From Ruegeria sp. HKCCD4315 (lineage in GTDB: Bacteria; Pseudomonadota; Alphaproteobacteria; Rhodobacterales; Rhodobacteraceae): a DNA stretch of 64,000 bases. The notes beneath the pieces are model-generated. The model was not told where the DNA came from, did not search any database, and was given only the letters and a program-made list of their open reading frames with translations. Every line of letters begins with the position of its first letter. The first letter of the stretch is position 1. Shown here piece after piece: positions 27,648-36,771 of this stretch. The position numbers and the translations under genes were made by a program. The DNA lies in assembly GCF_013112245.1 (NCBI RefSeq), contig NZ_WVRN01000002.1, positions 1 through 64,000 of the forward strand, written 5' to 3'.

Positions 27648-28091
27648 GGTACCTGTCGGCTGAAACGTCTTCTCTGGCACCTATCACGAGAGCTAAGCGC
27701 ATTTCTTTCGCGGGGTATAGCTCGTCCATGGCCGCAGGTGTGGCCCACTTCTGGGCCGCGAACGACGCCGGTCAGGCGCGCTCAATTGGTTCGAAGGCGG
27801 GATCGTGCTTGGTATCTCTATGGCATTTCGCAGGTGACCCAGCCCAGAGACAGAACACTCAATCCGGATGTTGCAGCCGCACTCGCTTAGCGCACATTAG
27901 TAGGCGGCAATCGTCGAACTCAACTTAACAGGGTGCCCTTACGTCGAGGAGCCCACCGATCTTAGTCGAAACAACTGGAAATCGACAAACCTGCAGGAAA
28001 CATCAGACATTCTACAGGTCTTCTACAAGTTTTAAATCCCGACTTTTGGCAAGAGTTGTCCCATTGAAAGCGAAATCAATGGAGACAGACA
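27648..28091 (+). other. Gap upstream of the globin operon with an 11-bp direct repeat
   Basis: No credible gene lies in these 444 bases. TTCTACA occurs at 28010-28016 and again at 28021-28027, spaced 11 bp, about 65-80 bases before the methyltransferase start. This is a possible activator site for the operon that follows. Confidence 0.4.
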
Positions 28092-28916
28092 ATGAATACA
28101 GCCGCTGCACTTGCCACCGCACCAGATCTGGCTGCGGTTAAATCAAAACAACACGCTACATGGTCGTCAGGTGATTACGCCGCTGTGGGCACGACCTTGC
28201 AAATCGTTGGTGAAACCCTTGCTGAAGCGATGGATTTGCGACCCGACGCCCGCGTTCTGGATGTTGCCGCCGGAAATGGCAACGCAACCCTGGCTGCGGC
28301 GCGGAGACACTGCAATGTCGTTTCCACAGACTATGTTACCAGTCTGTTGCGCGCCGGTGCCGCCCGCGCCGAGGCCGAGCAATTGACCGTTGCATTTCAA
28401 GAAGCTGACGCGGAAGACCTGCCCTTTGAGCGGGCGGCTTTTGATCATGTGACATCTACGTTTGGCGTCATGTTTACAGCCAATCAACAGGCGGCTGCTG
28501 ATGAAATGCTGCGCGTCTGTCGCAGTGGAGGCACTATCGGTCTTGCCAACTGGACGCCAGAAAGCTTCATAGGCGAAGTGTTTCGAACCATAGGACGGCA
28601 TGTGCCACCGGTTGCAGGCGTTCGTTCCCCATTGGAATGGGGTACTGAGGCGCGTTTGCAGGAGCTCTTTGGGGCACAGGCCCAAAAGATCGAAATCACG
28701 AAACGCCAATTCACCTTCCGTGAACGTTCACCGCAACATTGGGTGGAACGGTGGCGCGAAATTTACGGCCCAATGCACAAAGCCTTTGACGCCGTCGGCG
28801 AGCGTGCACCGCAACTCGCAGCAGATCTGATCGCTGTTGCGCGGAATCACTCGACCGATACTCAGGCCATGATTGTTCCGGCTGAATACGCCGAAATCAT
28901 CATTCACCGAGCATGA
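28092..28916 (+). CDS. SAM-dependent methyltransferase (UbiE-like)
   Basis: This is a 274-residue class I methyltransferase. SAM motif I is VLDVAAGNGNATLAAA near residues 54-69, an acidic motif II follows (VVSTDYV), and the motif around EADAEDLPFERAAFDHVTS is typical of the UbiE/arsenite-methyltransferase-like group. The substrate is not predictable. GGAGA precedes the ATG. It is the first gene of a likely three-gene operon with a truncated globin and an adenylate cyclase; 55 bases containing a GC-rich hairpin separate it from the globin gene. Confidence 0.85.
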   Translation: MNTAAALATAPDLAAVKSKQHATWSSGDYAAVGTTLQIVGETLAEAMDLRPDARVLDVAAGNGNATLAAARRHCNVVSTDYVTSLLRAGAARAEAEQLTVAFQEADAEDLPFERAAFDHVTSTFGVMFTANQQAAADEMLRVCRSGGTIGLANWTPESFIGEVFRTIGRHVPPVAGVRSPLEWGTEARLQELFGAQAQKIEITKRQFTFRERSPQHWVERWREIYGPMHKAFDAVGERAPQLAADLIAVARNHSTDTQAMIVPAEYAEIIIHRA

Positions 28917-28925
28917 AAAGCCGTC

Positions 28926-28948
28926 AGCCCGGCGGGATTTCGCCGGGC
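28926..28948 (+). repeat. Intercistronic hairpin before the globin gene
   Basis: GCCCGGCG / CGCCGGGC form an 8-bp GC-rich stem with no T run after it. It may set the relative level of the upstream message or weakly terminate. Confidence 0.5.
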
Positions 28949-28971
28949 AATTCATTCTCAGGAGACATTCC

Positions 28972-29352
28972 ATGCTAGTGCAGTCAGAACACCAAAGATC
29001 ACTCCCGCTGTTTGATAAATACGGTGGCATGCGTGCTTTGCACTCGGTGATCATCAATTTTTATGATCGAGTGTTGGACAGCGATATTGTGGGCCCTTTT
29101 TTCGACGACGTCGATATGGCCAAATTGATTGATCACCAGATGAAATTCTTCGCGTCGATATTGGGCGGTCCCGCAAAATACACAGATCAACGACTGGTGA
29201 GTGCACATCTTCACATGACCATAACACACGCGCAATTCGATGCAGTTGTCGCGCTTTTGAGCGAGACGCTGACCGAAGCGGGCTTTGCTTCAGACGATCT
29301 TTCCAAAACACTGTGCGCCGTTGAAGCGCGGCGTTCGCTGATCGTTAGGTAG
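28972..29352 (+). CDS. Group I truncated hemoglobin
   Basis: This 126-residue globin has the short 2-on-2 helical fold pattern of trHbN: FDKYGG at the start, a B-helix NFYDRV with Tyr at B10, DHQMKFFASILGGPAKY, and the proximal His within SAHLHM. It should bind haem and O2 or NO. ATG at 28972 follows AGGAG by seven bases. The stop codon is four bases before the cyclase gene start, a tight coupling that suggests a functional link between gas binding and cAMP production. The trHb assignment is strong; its role as a sensor is inferred. Confidence 0.92.
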   Translation: MLVQSEHQRSLPLFDKYGGMRALHSVIINFYDRVLDSDIVGPFFDDVDMAKLIDHQMKFFASILGGPAKYTDQRLVSAHLHMTITHAQFDAVVALLSETLTEAGFASDDLSKTLCAVEARRSLIVR

Positions 29353-29356
29353 TTCC

Positions 29357-30385
29357 ATGCAAATCCAAGAAATTAGCGCAAGTCTATTAGGCTCCATAAA
29401 TGTTGGAATCTGCATCGTTGATGCAGACACCGGCGTTATCGTTTCGCTGAACCAAACGTTTGAGACATGGTTCAGTGACGCGGCACAGTGTCAAGTTTTG
29501 AATTTGGATACGTCATTCACATTGAAAGACCTGCCAGACAGAGAGCCGGTGGAGGTTCGTACGAAGGTCAAACATCGGACTTTGGTCGTTGAGCTCAGTG
29601 CCCATGAAGCAGAATACGAGGGCAACACGTTGATTGTCATCGAAGGTCAAAACATCTCGCGCTTGCGCGAGACGGAAGCCATGATCGACAGCTATGCGGC
29701 TATGGTTGACAAGCGCACACGCGAGTTGGAGCGAGAAAACAGGCGCGTTGAAAAACTGCTTTTGAACATGATGCCAAAATCGGTCTATGAGGAATTCATG
29801 ACATTCGGATGTGTCACGCCACGGTTGTTCGAGCCGGTGACTGTCATCATGCTGGATTTTGTCGGGTTTACCAAGATGGCCGCAGCGGGCGATCCGAATG
29901 TAACTGTTTCCGAACTGAACTCTATTTTCACCGCTTTCGATCAGATTGGTGAGCAGCACGGCAGCGAGAGGATCAAAACCATCGGAGACTGCTATATGGC
30001 GGTGACTGGATTGCCGCATTCCACGCCAGATCACGCGCTTTCAGCCGCGCGGGTCGCGGCCAAAATGATGCGCTTTCTGGAGCGGCGCAATCAAACGCAC
30101 CCGCACACATGGCGCGCTCGCATCGGCATTGCCAGCGGCTCTGTCGTAGGCTCAGTGGTCGGCGTTCAGAAATACGTCTATGATGTCTTTGGTCCTGCGG
30201 TGAACATGGCTGCGCGTTTGCAGGCTCAGTCCAACCCCATGGAGATCACGGTATGCGATTCGATGCGCGACGAACTTATCGAAGATTTCAAACTCAGTGA
30301 GGCTGAGACAGTCTCTTTGCGTGGATTTGGCGATACGCGAATTGCACGCCTGAAACACTACCAACCAAACAGAAAGGTCGCTTGA
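29357..30385 (+). CDS. Class III adenylate cyclase with PAS-like sensor
   Basis: This 342-residue cytoplasmic protein has a PAS-like domain (residues 1-100), a coiled-coil signalling helix (about 105-140, ending LLLNMMPKSVYEEF) and a class III cyclase domain (155-335). Metal ligands are Asp167 (VIMLDFVGF) and Asp211 (GDCYMAVTGLP). Purine-specifying residues Lys207 and Asp276 (YVYDVFG) predict ATP rather than GTP as substrate; Asn283 and Arg287 of VNMAAR complete the site. The layout resembles the PAS-helix-cyclase core of soluble guanylate cyclases. It starts four bases after the truncated globin gene. A role in gas-responsive cAMP signalling is inferred. Confidence 0.9.
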   Translation: MQIQEISASLLGSINVGICIVDADTGVIVSLNQTFETWFSDAAQCQVLNLDTSFTLKDLPDREPVEVRTKVKHRTLVVELSAHEAEYEGNTLIVIEGQNISRLRETEAMIDSYAAMVDKRTRELERENRRVEKLLLNMMPKSVYEEFMTFGCVTPRLFEPVTVIMLDFVGFTKMAAAGDPNVTVSELNSIFTAFDQIGEQHGSERIKTIGDCYMAVTGLPHSTPDHALSAARVAAKMMRFLERRNQTHPHTWRARIGIASGSVVGSVVGVQKYVYDVFGPAVNMAARLQAQSNPMEITVCDSMRDELIEDFKLSEAETVSLRGFGDTRIARLKHYQPNRKVA

Positions 30386-30408
30386 GCCGTAGGCGCGGGA
30401 TCTGAGTT

Positions 30409-31908
30409 TTAAAAACCTGCCTTGCGAAATGAACTGAGCATGCGATCACGGTATGCCTGATCTTTCACAACACTTGCTGCCACAAGCTTTTCGGCCGTGG
30501 CATCCGGCCTCACGCTACGGACTTTTTCCGCCATGGCATGCATCCTGTCGGTCAGATTAAGTTCGGCAGCACAGGCTAAGATCAGTCGCGGTGCCCATGT
30601 AGAGCCGGGCGCTTCAATGTAACCTTGTTCAAGCAGAGATAAGGCATCTTCATATTCGCCCAATCCGTATCGGGCGGCGCCAATGCCAAAGTAATAGCTA
30701 AACCGCATCGGATCATGCGGGCTAAGACGCAAAGCTCTTTCGTAGTTTGCGACTGCTTCGTTCATGTTCCCAGCAAAGGTTTCCACGGCCCCCAACATGG
30801 CCCAAGCCCAAGCCAGACTTGGGTCCAGCGCAAGGGCAGACTCGAGGTGATGGCGCGCTGCAGTATGTTGCCCTGCAGCCACCTCGGCCGTGGCCACGAA
30901 TGTCAGAACCAATGCATCGCGCGGCGCAAGGTCAAGCGCGCTTTTGCCATGTTCCATCGCCTCTGCAAGCGCAGCCGGTCCGTCAGGGGCCCAGTCGGAC
31001 ATCGCCTGTTGACCCAGACACCACGCAAGCATGGCATGGGACAACGCATGTTCGGCATCTGAAACCAATGCACGTCGCAAATGAACCACGGCTTGCCGAT
31101 TGTCATCCGCGTCCATACGCATGCAAAGCGGCGTCGCTCGCAGGAGTTCATGATATGCATCCGTCAAGTCAGCTTCAGCCAAGGCGCGTTGCACTTCAAC
31201 CATCATGATATTCGGGACGAGGCGGCCCAGAATGGCCGCAACCACCAGGTCTTGCGCCTCAAACGGGTTGTCAAGCTGCCCTTCAAAACGATCTGCCCAA
31301 ACCTCTGCTTGCCGCCCGGCATGCAACAAAGAAGCGTTTAGGCGAAATGCATTCCCCGCAAATCGCAGCTTGAGGCCAAGTACGTACCGAACGCCCAATT
31401 CCTCGGCCGCTTGCTTTGCGTCATTCTGCCCAGAATATCGCGCGACATAAATCGTTCCCACCCGACCAATGGCTGCGCTTATATCGTCCTCTAACCCTTC
31501 ACCAAAGGCCCGTTCAGCATCCGTTGGATGCACCATCGTTGTTGCCATGATGGCAATGGAGGGTTGCGATAAAACCGCTGCAGAGCCGGTCTTGTCATGC
31601 GTTTCCTCAACCGTGCCAACAAATTGGAACCCGTGCCCGTGCACAGTTCGGACCAAAGCCTGCCGCGCGCCGTCATCTCCTATGGCCGCTCTGACCGCTT
31701 TGACGCGGCTGCTTAGGGCTGCATCCGAAACGATCCTGCCTTTCCAGATAACCGAAAAAATCTCGTCCTTCGACACGACACGGTCACGGTTTTCAATGAG
31801 ATGCCGAAGCAGCGCGAACACTTGCGGCTCGGTCGCAACTGGAACGTCTTCCCGCGTCAATTGCAGGCGGCTTGCGTCCAGAACGTATTGATCAAATGCA
31901 TATTTCAC
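30409..31908 (-). CDS. Winged-helix TolB-like TPR transcriptional regulator
   Basis: This 499-residue protein begins with an OmpR/CadC-type winged helix (residues 1-100; VFALLRHLIENRDRVVSKDEI and VRTVHGHGFQFVG). Next comes a TolB-like N-terminal domain with LGVRYVLGLKLRFAG and EVWADRFEGQL, then TPR repeats to the C-terminus. This three-part layout is common in alphaproteobacterial regulators of the CadC/cyclase-associated type. There is no transmembrane segment between the parts, so unlike CadC it is probably cytoplasmic. The gene is convergent with the adenylate cyclase gene (23 bases apart) and divergent from the MddA-like gene; either could be a target. Confidence 0.85.
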   Translation of the reverse strand: MKYAFDQYVLDASRLQLTREDVPVATEPQVFALLRHLIENRDRVVSKDEIFSVIWKGRIVSDAALSSRVKAVRAAIGDDGARQALVRTVHGHGFQFVGTVEETHDKTGSAAVLSQPSIAIMATTMVHPTDAERAFGEGLEDDISAAIGRVGTIYVARYSGQNDAKQAAEELGVRYVLGLKLRFAGNAFRLNASLLHAGRQAEVWADRFEGQLDNPFEAQDLVVAAILGRLVPNIMMVEVQRALAEADLTDAYHELLRATPLCMRMDADDNRQAVVHLRRALVSDAEHALSHAMLAWCLGQQAMSDWAPDGPAALAEAMEHGKSALDLAPRDALVLTFVATAEVAAGQHTAARHHLESALALDPSLAWAWAMLGAVETFAGNMNEAVANYERALRLSPHDPMRFSYYFGIGAARYGLGEYEDALSLLEQGYIEAPGSTWAPRLILACAAELNLTDRMHAMAEKVRSVRPDATAEKLVAASVVKDQAYRDRMLSSFRKAGF

Positions 31909-32138
31909 AGGGTAATTCTGCGCGAAATCAGTTTTTTCGTAAAGCGTGAACGCAATTCGCGGTACCCGTTTGCCGCTGTTTTCGAGTCCAAGAAAAACGC
32001 TTTGTCAGCGGCCAGACCGCAAAATCGTCAAGTCTTCAGAAAATCACCAGAAAACCTCCATGAAAGGGCCAAGCATCGCAACACCCGGCTCGGGCAAACA
32101 GAGGTCATCTGAAACAAAAGTGAATTGGAGCCTGACTT

Positions 32139-32897
32139 ATGAAACGCCCTGGCCTGATCCTATATGGCGCTGCTGCCTATGTTCTTTTCAATGTGGCCTT
32201 TCTGTACATGATCGGCTTTCTTCTGCAATTGCCCGTTCCGAAGGCGATCAACGATGGGACCTCAACCGCCTGGCCCGTCGCCGTTGTCATCAATGTCGGG
32301 CTGATCTTCCTCTTTGGCTTTTTTCACAGCCTCATGGCGCGACAGGCGTTCAAAGTCTGGTGGACGCGGATCATACCTGCGGATGCAGAACGCAGTACCT
32401 ATGTGTTGCAATCGGCCCTGTTTCTGATCCTGGCGATGTGGCAGTGGCGCCCGCTGCCCGAAACGATCTGGATCGTCGATGGTGCCCTCGCGTGGCTGAC
32501 CTATGGCATCTTTGCACTGGGAGTCTTTCTGGTTTTGCTTTCAACCTTTCTGATCGACCATTTCGAGCTGTTTGGCCTGCGACAGATTTGGACCGCGAAC
32601 AGATCGCAACCCATGCCCAAACCTCAATTCAGAACGCCCGGGCTTTACCGTTTCGTGCGTCACCCGATGCAGTTTGGCGTCATTCTGGTCTTGTTCGGCA
32701 CTCCACACATGACCGTTGGTCACGCGCTCTTTGCCGGGCTGATGACCGTTTACGTGATGATTGGCCTATGGTTCGAAGAAAAATCTCTGGCGCGCGAGTT
32801 TGGCGATACGTATCGCGCGTACCAGGCGATGGTTCCCATGCTAATACCGCGCCTGACGCCCTTGCGGTCCGGTGATCTGGAAACGCAACATGGCTGA
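32139..32897 (+). CDS. MddA-like membrane methyltransferase (NnrU/isoprenylcysteine type)
   Basis: This 252-residue protein has about five or six membrane segments. Motifs include FFHSLMARQAFK, the SAM-binding YRFVRHPMQFGVI and the C-terminal WFEEKSLAREFGDTYRAYQAMVPMLIP. This pattern fits the isoprenylcysteine methyltransferase-like superfamily and specifically resembles MddA, which methylates methanethiol to dimethyl sulfide. An annotation as a generic isoprenylcysteine-type or NnrU-like protein is the alternative. Its gene diverges from the TolB-TPR regulator gene. Substrate assignment is by resemblance only. Confidence 0.72.
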   Translation: MKRPGLILYGAAAYVLFNVAFLYMIGFLLQLPVPKAINDGTSTAWPVAVVINVGLIFLFGFFHSLMARQAFKVWWTRIIPADAERSTYVLQSALFLILAMWQWRPLPETIWIVDGALAWLTYGIFALGVFLVLLSTFLIDHFELFGLRQIWTANRSQPMPKPQFRTPGLYRFVRHPMQFGVILVLFGTPHMTVGHALFAGLMTVYVMIGLWFEEKSLAREFGDTYRAYQAMVPMLIPRLTPLRSGDLETQHG

Positions 32898-33199
32898 GCC
32901 ATCCCGGGCTCTCGGTCGCTCTGTCGAAACACCGGGAGTCCGTTCAACGCCAACTCACCGCAATACAAACGTTGGGGGTGGTACGAACCCGGAACGACTT
33001 TCGGCAGCAGGTTCTGAGATAGTTGGGTCACAGACTATGAAGTTGACTTGGTCCAATGAGTAGGACGCCAGGCTCAGGGCTTCTGGCTTCGGGATGTTTG
33101 CTGAGATCGCAGGATAGTTGCGTCCAGTAAGTCAGGGATTTTGGCCGTTGCAAATGTTTGCGACAGAACCCCACTTGGAACCAACGCCATACTTGCCAT
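32898..33199. other. Gene-free gap
   Basis: No credible gene or hairpin was seen in these roughly 300 bases between the methyltransferase gene and the TetR remnant. Confidence 0.4.
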
Positions 33200-33418
33200 T
33201 TAGCTGCAAACGACACGAACCGCACGTTGAAGCCCGGATTTATAATCCTCAGGCCGATCTGTTTTCAATAGCAAACCCTTAGATATTCGACCGAGAGCGA
33301 ATGCTACTTCGTCCGCTTCCGATGTGTCTTTCGCAAGTCCTGATCGAAGCAAAAACTCTGACAATCCGCCGAAGAAAAGCCCTTCGTAGTCGACCTCTGC
33401 ATTGGCAGCTGATTCAAT
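33200..33418 (-). pseudogene. C-terminal remnant of a TetR-family regulator
   Basis: Reading the minus strand from 33418 gives 72 sense codons then TAA, without a usable start. The peptide (EVDYEGLFFGGLSEFLLRSG, later VAFALGRISKGLLLKTDRP, ending AVRVVCS) looks like the C-terminal ligand-binding part of a TetR regulator. No DNA-binding domain is encoded. The homology ends at the same place where the neighbouring dehydrogenase remnant begins in the opposite direction, so one deletion can explain both losses. The TetR assignment is by pattern and is moderate. Confidence 0.5.
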
Positions 33419-33420
33419 AG

Positions 33421-34104
33421 CTCACCGATCTGGCATCGGTGCGCAAAGCGGCAGAAGAGCTGCGCGGCCGTGTGACCAAGATCGACGGGCTGATCAATAA
33501 CGCCGGCATCATGATGACCCCGCAGGAAAAGACCGTCGATGGCTTTGACCTTCAGATGGGTGCGAACCACCTGGGTCACTTTTTGTGGACCGGCTTACTG
33601 CTGGATCTGGTCGAAGCTGCCGAAGGCCGTGTCGTTGTGCTGTCGAGTATCGTACACAAACAAACGCCACTCGATCTTGATGACTTCATGACCGACAAAA
33701 ATTATACTTCAGTCAAAGCCTATGCCCAATCGAAACTGGCCAATCTGATGTTTGCCTTTGAGCTTGACCGTCGCCTTCAAGCCGCAGGTAGCAAGGCGAT
33801 CTGCGTTGCCGCACATCCTGGATACACCGACACAAACCTGCAAAGCACTGGTCCCACCGGATTTATGAAAGGCTTGTTGGCCGTGATGAACAAGTTGGTC
33901 GCGCAGCGTCCGGAAGCGGGCGCCTACCCGACCGTTCTGGCTGCTGTCAGAAACGAAGCCAAACGCGGCGCATACTATGGCCCGACGAAAATGGGAGACA
34001 CGCGTGGCCCCGTCAGCGATGCCAAGGTCAATGAACATGCCCTGGACCGCGAGAAACAGCGGAAGCTTTGGGCCAAAAGCGAGCAGCTCGTAGACGTGCA
34101 ATAA
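33421..34104 (+). pseudogene. Short-chain dehydrogenase lacking its 5' end
   Basis: The frame opens immediately after a TAG and reads LTDLASVRKAAEELRGR, then IDGLINNAGIMMTP, the catalytic YAQSK motif and a normal SDR C-terminus. The Rossmann glycine motif TGxxxGIG and about 50-60 N-terminal residues are missing, so cofactor cannot bind normally. An internal GTG at 33439 exists but has no ribosome binding site. The remaining 220 codons are uninterrupted, so truncation may be recent. It adjoins a TetR remnant head to head. Confidence 0.8.
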
Positions 34105-34146
34105 CATCTGCCTGCCGTCGCAAACGCCGCATAAGCACGCTCGGAG

Positions 34147-34180
34147 CGTTATCGGGTGACCGGGTGGCCACCCGATAGCG
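34147..34180 (+). terminator. Hairpin after the dehydrogenase remnant
   Basis: CGTTATCGGGTG and CACCCGATAGCG pair over 12 positions with one G-T wobble. There is no T run; it lies about 43 bases after the stop. Confidence 0.5.
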
Positions 34181-34373
34181 AAAACTATTCGACGGAAACA
34201 GACTGCGAAATCTGAGTGCTCGCCAATCTCAGTTCAATGTTCGCGACAAAGCCTGGGCCGCTATATTGGCGTATCGAGGCTTCAGGTCACTTGGCTGCAG
34301 CTTCGAGTCTGTGCATCGCCAAAACAGGCCCTTTGTCCTTAACGCACAGCGTGCAGTCCCAAGGGATAGGCTC

Positions 34374-34904
34374 ATGGGGTTAAACAATTACCTTCTGTTT
34401 GCTACTTTTTTTGCCATGCTTACCTCCAGCCAATATGCGTTTCGCAAGATGACGTCTGCAGATTTTGCGATGATCTCGGCATGGCAATCGCATCCGCATG
34501 TTCGCGAATGGTGGGATTCCGATGAACCTGGCACGAACAGAGAGCTGGAAGACGGGCGGGTCGAAAGATGGATCGTATCATTTTCGGAACGCCCATTTGC
34601 ATATATTCAGGATTACACTGTTCACGGTTGGAAGGATCACCACTTCTTCTCTCTTCCGCCGGGATCTCGGGGAATTGACCAGTTCATTGGTGAACCGGAT
34701 ATGGTCGGGCGAGGGCACGGCCCGGCTTTTATCTCAGAGCATCTCAAAAAGGTATTTGCTGCCGGAGCTCCGGTTGTCGCAACAGATCCGCACCCGGATA
34801 ATGCGCGTGCTATCGCGGCATATAAGAAGGCGGGATTCTCAGCCTTTGGCGCGGCGCGGCAAACGCCTTGGGGGCTGATACTACCGATGAAGATCAGTCG
34901 TTAG
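34374..34904 (+). CDS. GNAT acetyltransferase of the AAC(6')-Ib-like type
   Basis: This is a 176-residue acetyltransferase (162 if it starts at the ATG at 34416). Motifs match the aminoglycoside 6'-N-acetyltransferase group: HPHVREWWD near the start, PFAYIQDYTVHGW, RGIDQFIGEPDMVGRGHG for acetyl-CoA binding, and TDPHPDNARAIAAYKKAGF. AAGGGA before 34374 supports the earlier start, but the conserved domain begins after the second Met. Whether it acts on aminoglycosides is untested; related chromosomal proteins can acetylate other amines. It is convergent with the ankyrin gene. Confidence 0.8.
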   Translation: MGLNNYLLFATFFAMLTSSQYAFRKMTSADFAMISAWQSHPHVREWWDSDEPGTNRELEDGRVERWIVSFSERPFAYIQDYTVHGWKDHHFFSLPPGSRGIDQFIGEPDMVGRGHGPAFISEHLKKVFAAGAPVVATDPHPDNARAIAAYKKAGFSAFGAARQTPWGLILPMKISR

Positions 34905-34915
34905 ACAATCTGGCC

Positions 34916-34938
34916 GCGCCAGACTGTCCGTCTGGCGC
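34916..34938. terminator. Hairpin between convergent genes
   Basis: GCGCCAGAC / GTCTGGCGC is a perfect 9-bp stem with a 5-base loop, in the 48-base gap between two converging genes. It could serve both strands. Confidence 0.65.
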
Positions 34939-34952
34939 AAGCTATTCGAACC

Positions 34953-36494
34953 TTAAACGACTCCGTGTTCCGAGACTTGCAGGGGATGCGCTTCCGCCCA
35001 ATCAGAAAGAAAGGCGGACATCTCGGGTACGGTTGCGAATTTCGAGGCCTTTCGTGGAAGCGCCACACCGTTCTCCAGCGCCAAGCGCGCGCATTCGATG
35101 TGATGGCGATGCGCTTTTTGCGGACAGTTTTCAGAGCCGTGAATGATCGTTGAAAGCAGGGTCCCTCCGTAGGCATTTGTGTGGTCCAGGTCCGGGTTCT
35201 GGTCCAAAAAATACGACATGACATCTCGCATTCCTTCCCACCCGGCAAGGTGCAGGGGCGGCATCCCCATCTCGTCCGGCAGATTTGGGTCAAAGCCAAT
35301 TTCAACAAGGCGCTGCATGTGGGGCAGGGTTCCTTCGCGCCAGACAAGGCGGCAGAGAAGAAATTTCATCTCTTGCGACAGGGCATTCATGTCGATCTGG
35401 TCGTCCTCCGTTGTCGTTCCGTCCGCTGCCCGCACGAGTTGCTCTTCAGTCATCGTCAACTGTGTGGATGCCCCCGATTTTTCTAGGACTGTGGCTACAT
35501 CCCGGTTTCCGAAGATGCGGGCAAACGCATAGGGAGAATGGCCGCGGCTAACAATATTTGGGTTCGCGCCATGGTCCAGCAACAGCTGAGCGATTTCACC
35601 CGAAGCCAGACGCCGAGCCGCCTGATGCAAGGCTGGGATCACCAAGGAAGGTTCACCCGACGGATGTGGATTGATCCCTTCATCGGGATCAGCACCGTGC
35701 TCCAGCAACAGCCGAACAGCATCGATGCTGTTGAAGTCAATCGCTCTGGGCAGTGCGTTTGTACCCTTTGGGATTGCCCCATGTTCTAGCAACAAACGAA
35801 GACCTTCGGTGTGGCCGAGCTCGGTGGAATGGTAAAGGGATTCATTGTCGTTTGGATTTGCACCATGCTCCAACAGCCACCTGGCCAAAGGCATGTTGTC
35901 TGCGTGGCCGATGGCGCCGTAGAGCGCGGACAAGCGATGATCTGTCTCTGGGTCGAATGCAAAACTGTCGTTCACATCTGCCCCATGTTCAACCAGTAAT
36001 TCCGCCATGGCGCGCATCTCGGCTTCTTTCTCAGCCTCTGCCTTGATGTGTTTCGAAAACGCCAGATGGCACATAGGTCGCCTCGGAGGGTATTCGCGCG
36101 TCGCTGCATCGGTATCTTGCGCCAGAATCCTGCGCATCGCAGCCACATCATATAGAGCGACGAGAAGAGGCACCTGACCGTCCGCGAGGTCTGGCTCATC
36201 CGCAAGCAGATGTGCGACCGTCTCGTGTGAACCATTGTAAAGCGCCCAACGCAGCCGTCCTTGTTTCTGCGCGCGATCCATACCTTGTGTCTCAACGGCA
36301 AGTTTTAAAGCTGGCCACGAAGCGTATCCAGTCTCGCGCGCGATGACGTGCAGACAATCCGCATGTTTGTAGACCCCGTTTGCAGGCGTTGCGACAATGC
36401 CGTGGACGCGCAACATGGCGCCTTTGTCGCTTTCGGTCAGAGCTTTGCCCAAAGCTTTGGCATCACGGCGCAGTTGATCGAGTGATTTGGTCAT
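34953..36494 (-). CDS. Ankyrin-repeat protein
   Basis: This 513-residue protein carries about eight ankyrin repeats (LARWLLEHGANPNDNES, LRLLLEHGAIPKG, AVRLLLEHGADPDEG, IAQLLLDHGANPNI and others). They follow an N-terminal segment with SLDQLRRDAKALGKAL, typical of a bacterial ankyrin family of unknown function. There is no signal peptide. ATG at 36494 follows GGAGG by eight bases. It probably mediates protein-protein contact. No partner is evident from the neighbours. Confidence 0.85.
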   Translation of the reverse strand: MTKSLDQLRRDAKALGKALTESDKGAMLRVHGIVATPANGVYKHADCLHVIARETGYASWPALKLAVETQGMDRAQKQGRLRWALYNGSHETVAHLLADEPDLADGQVPLLVALYDVAAMRRILAQDTDAATREYPPRRPMCHLAFSKHIKAEAEKEAEMRAMAELLVEHGADVNDSFAFDPETDHRLSALYGAIGHADNMPLARWLLEHGANPNDNESLYHSTELGHTEGLRLLLEHGAIPKGTNALPRAIDFNSIDAVRLLLEHGADPDEGINPHPSGEPSLVIPALHQAARRLASGEIAQLLLDHGANPNIVSRGHSPYAFARIFGNRDVATVLEKSGASTQLTMTEEQLVRAADGTTTEDDQIDMNALSQEMKFLLCRLVWREGTLPHMQRLVEIGFDPNLPDEMGMPPLHLAGWEGMRDVMSYFLDQNPDLDHTNAYGGTLLSTIIHGSENCPQKAHRHHIECARLALENGVALPRKASKFATVPEMSAFLSDWAEAHPLQVSEHGVV

Positions 36495-36771
36495 CGGTCT
36501 TCCCTCCACTGCCCGACGATCCGCTAATCCGGGCTGAGAAACCGATGTGGTTTTCACACATTCTGTGCGAGGTGCCGATGACAGCTTTCCGCGGACCAGG
36601 GGGCCACCTCGAAACGGCCTGTGGCCACAATAGCTTTTGAAGTAGTGTCTCGCAAGCGGGATGCGATAAGCTAAGCACCCTGGCAGCTATAGTGCAGCGA
36701 ATGGCAGCAAGGTGGCTTGCGAATGTATAAATTCGGTTAACTAGTAGATGTCGGCATTGGGCTGGCGTGCT

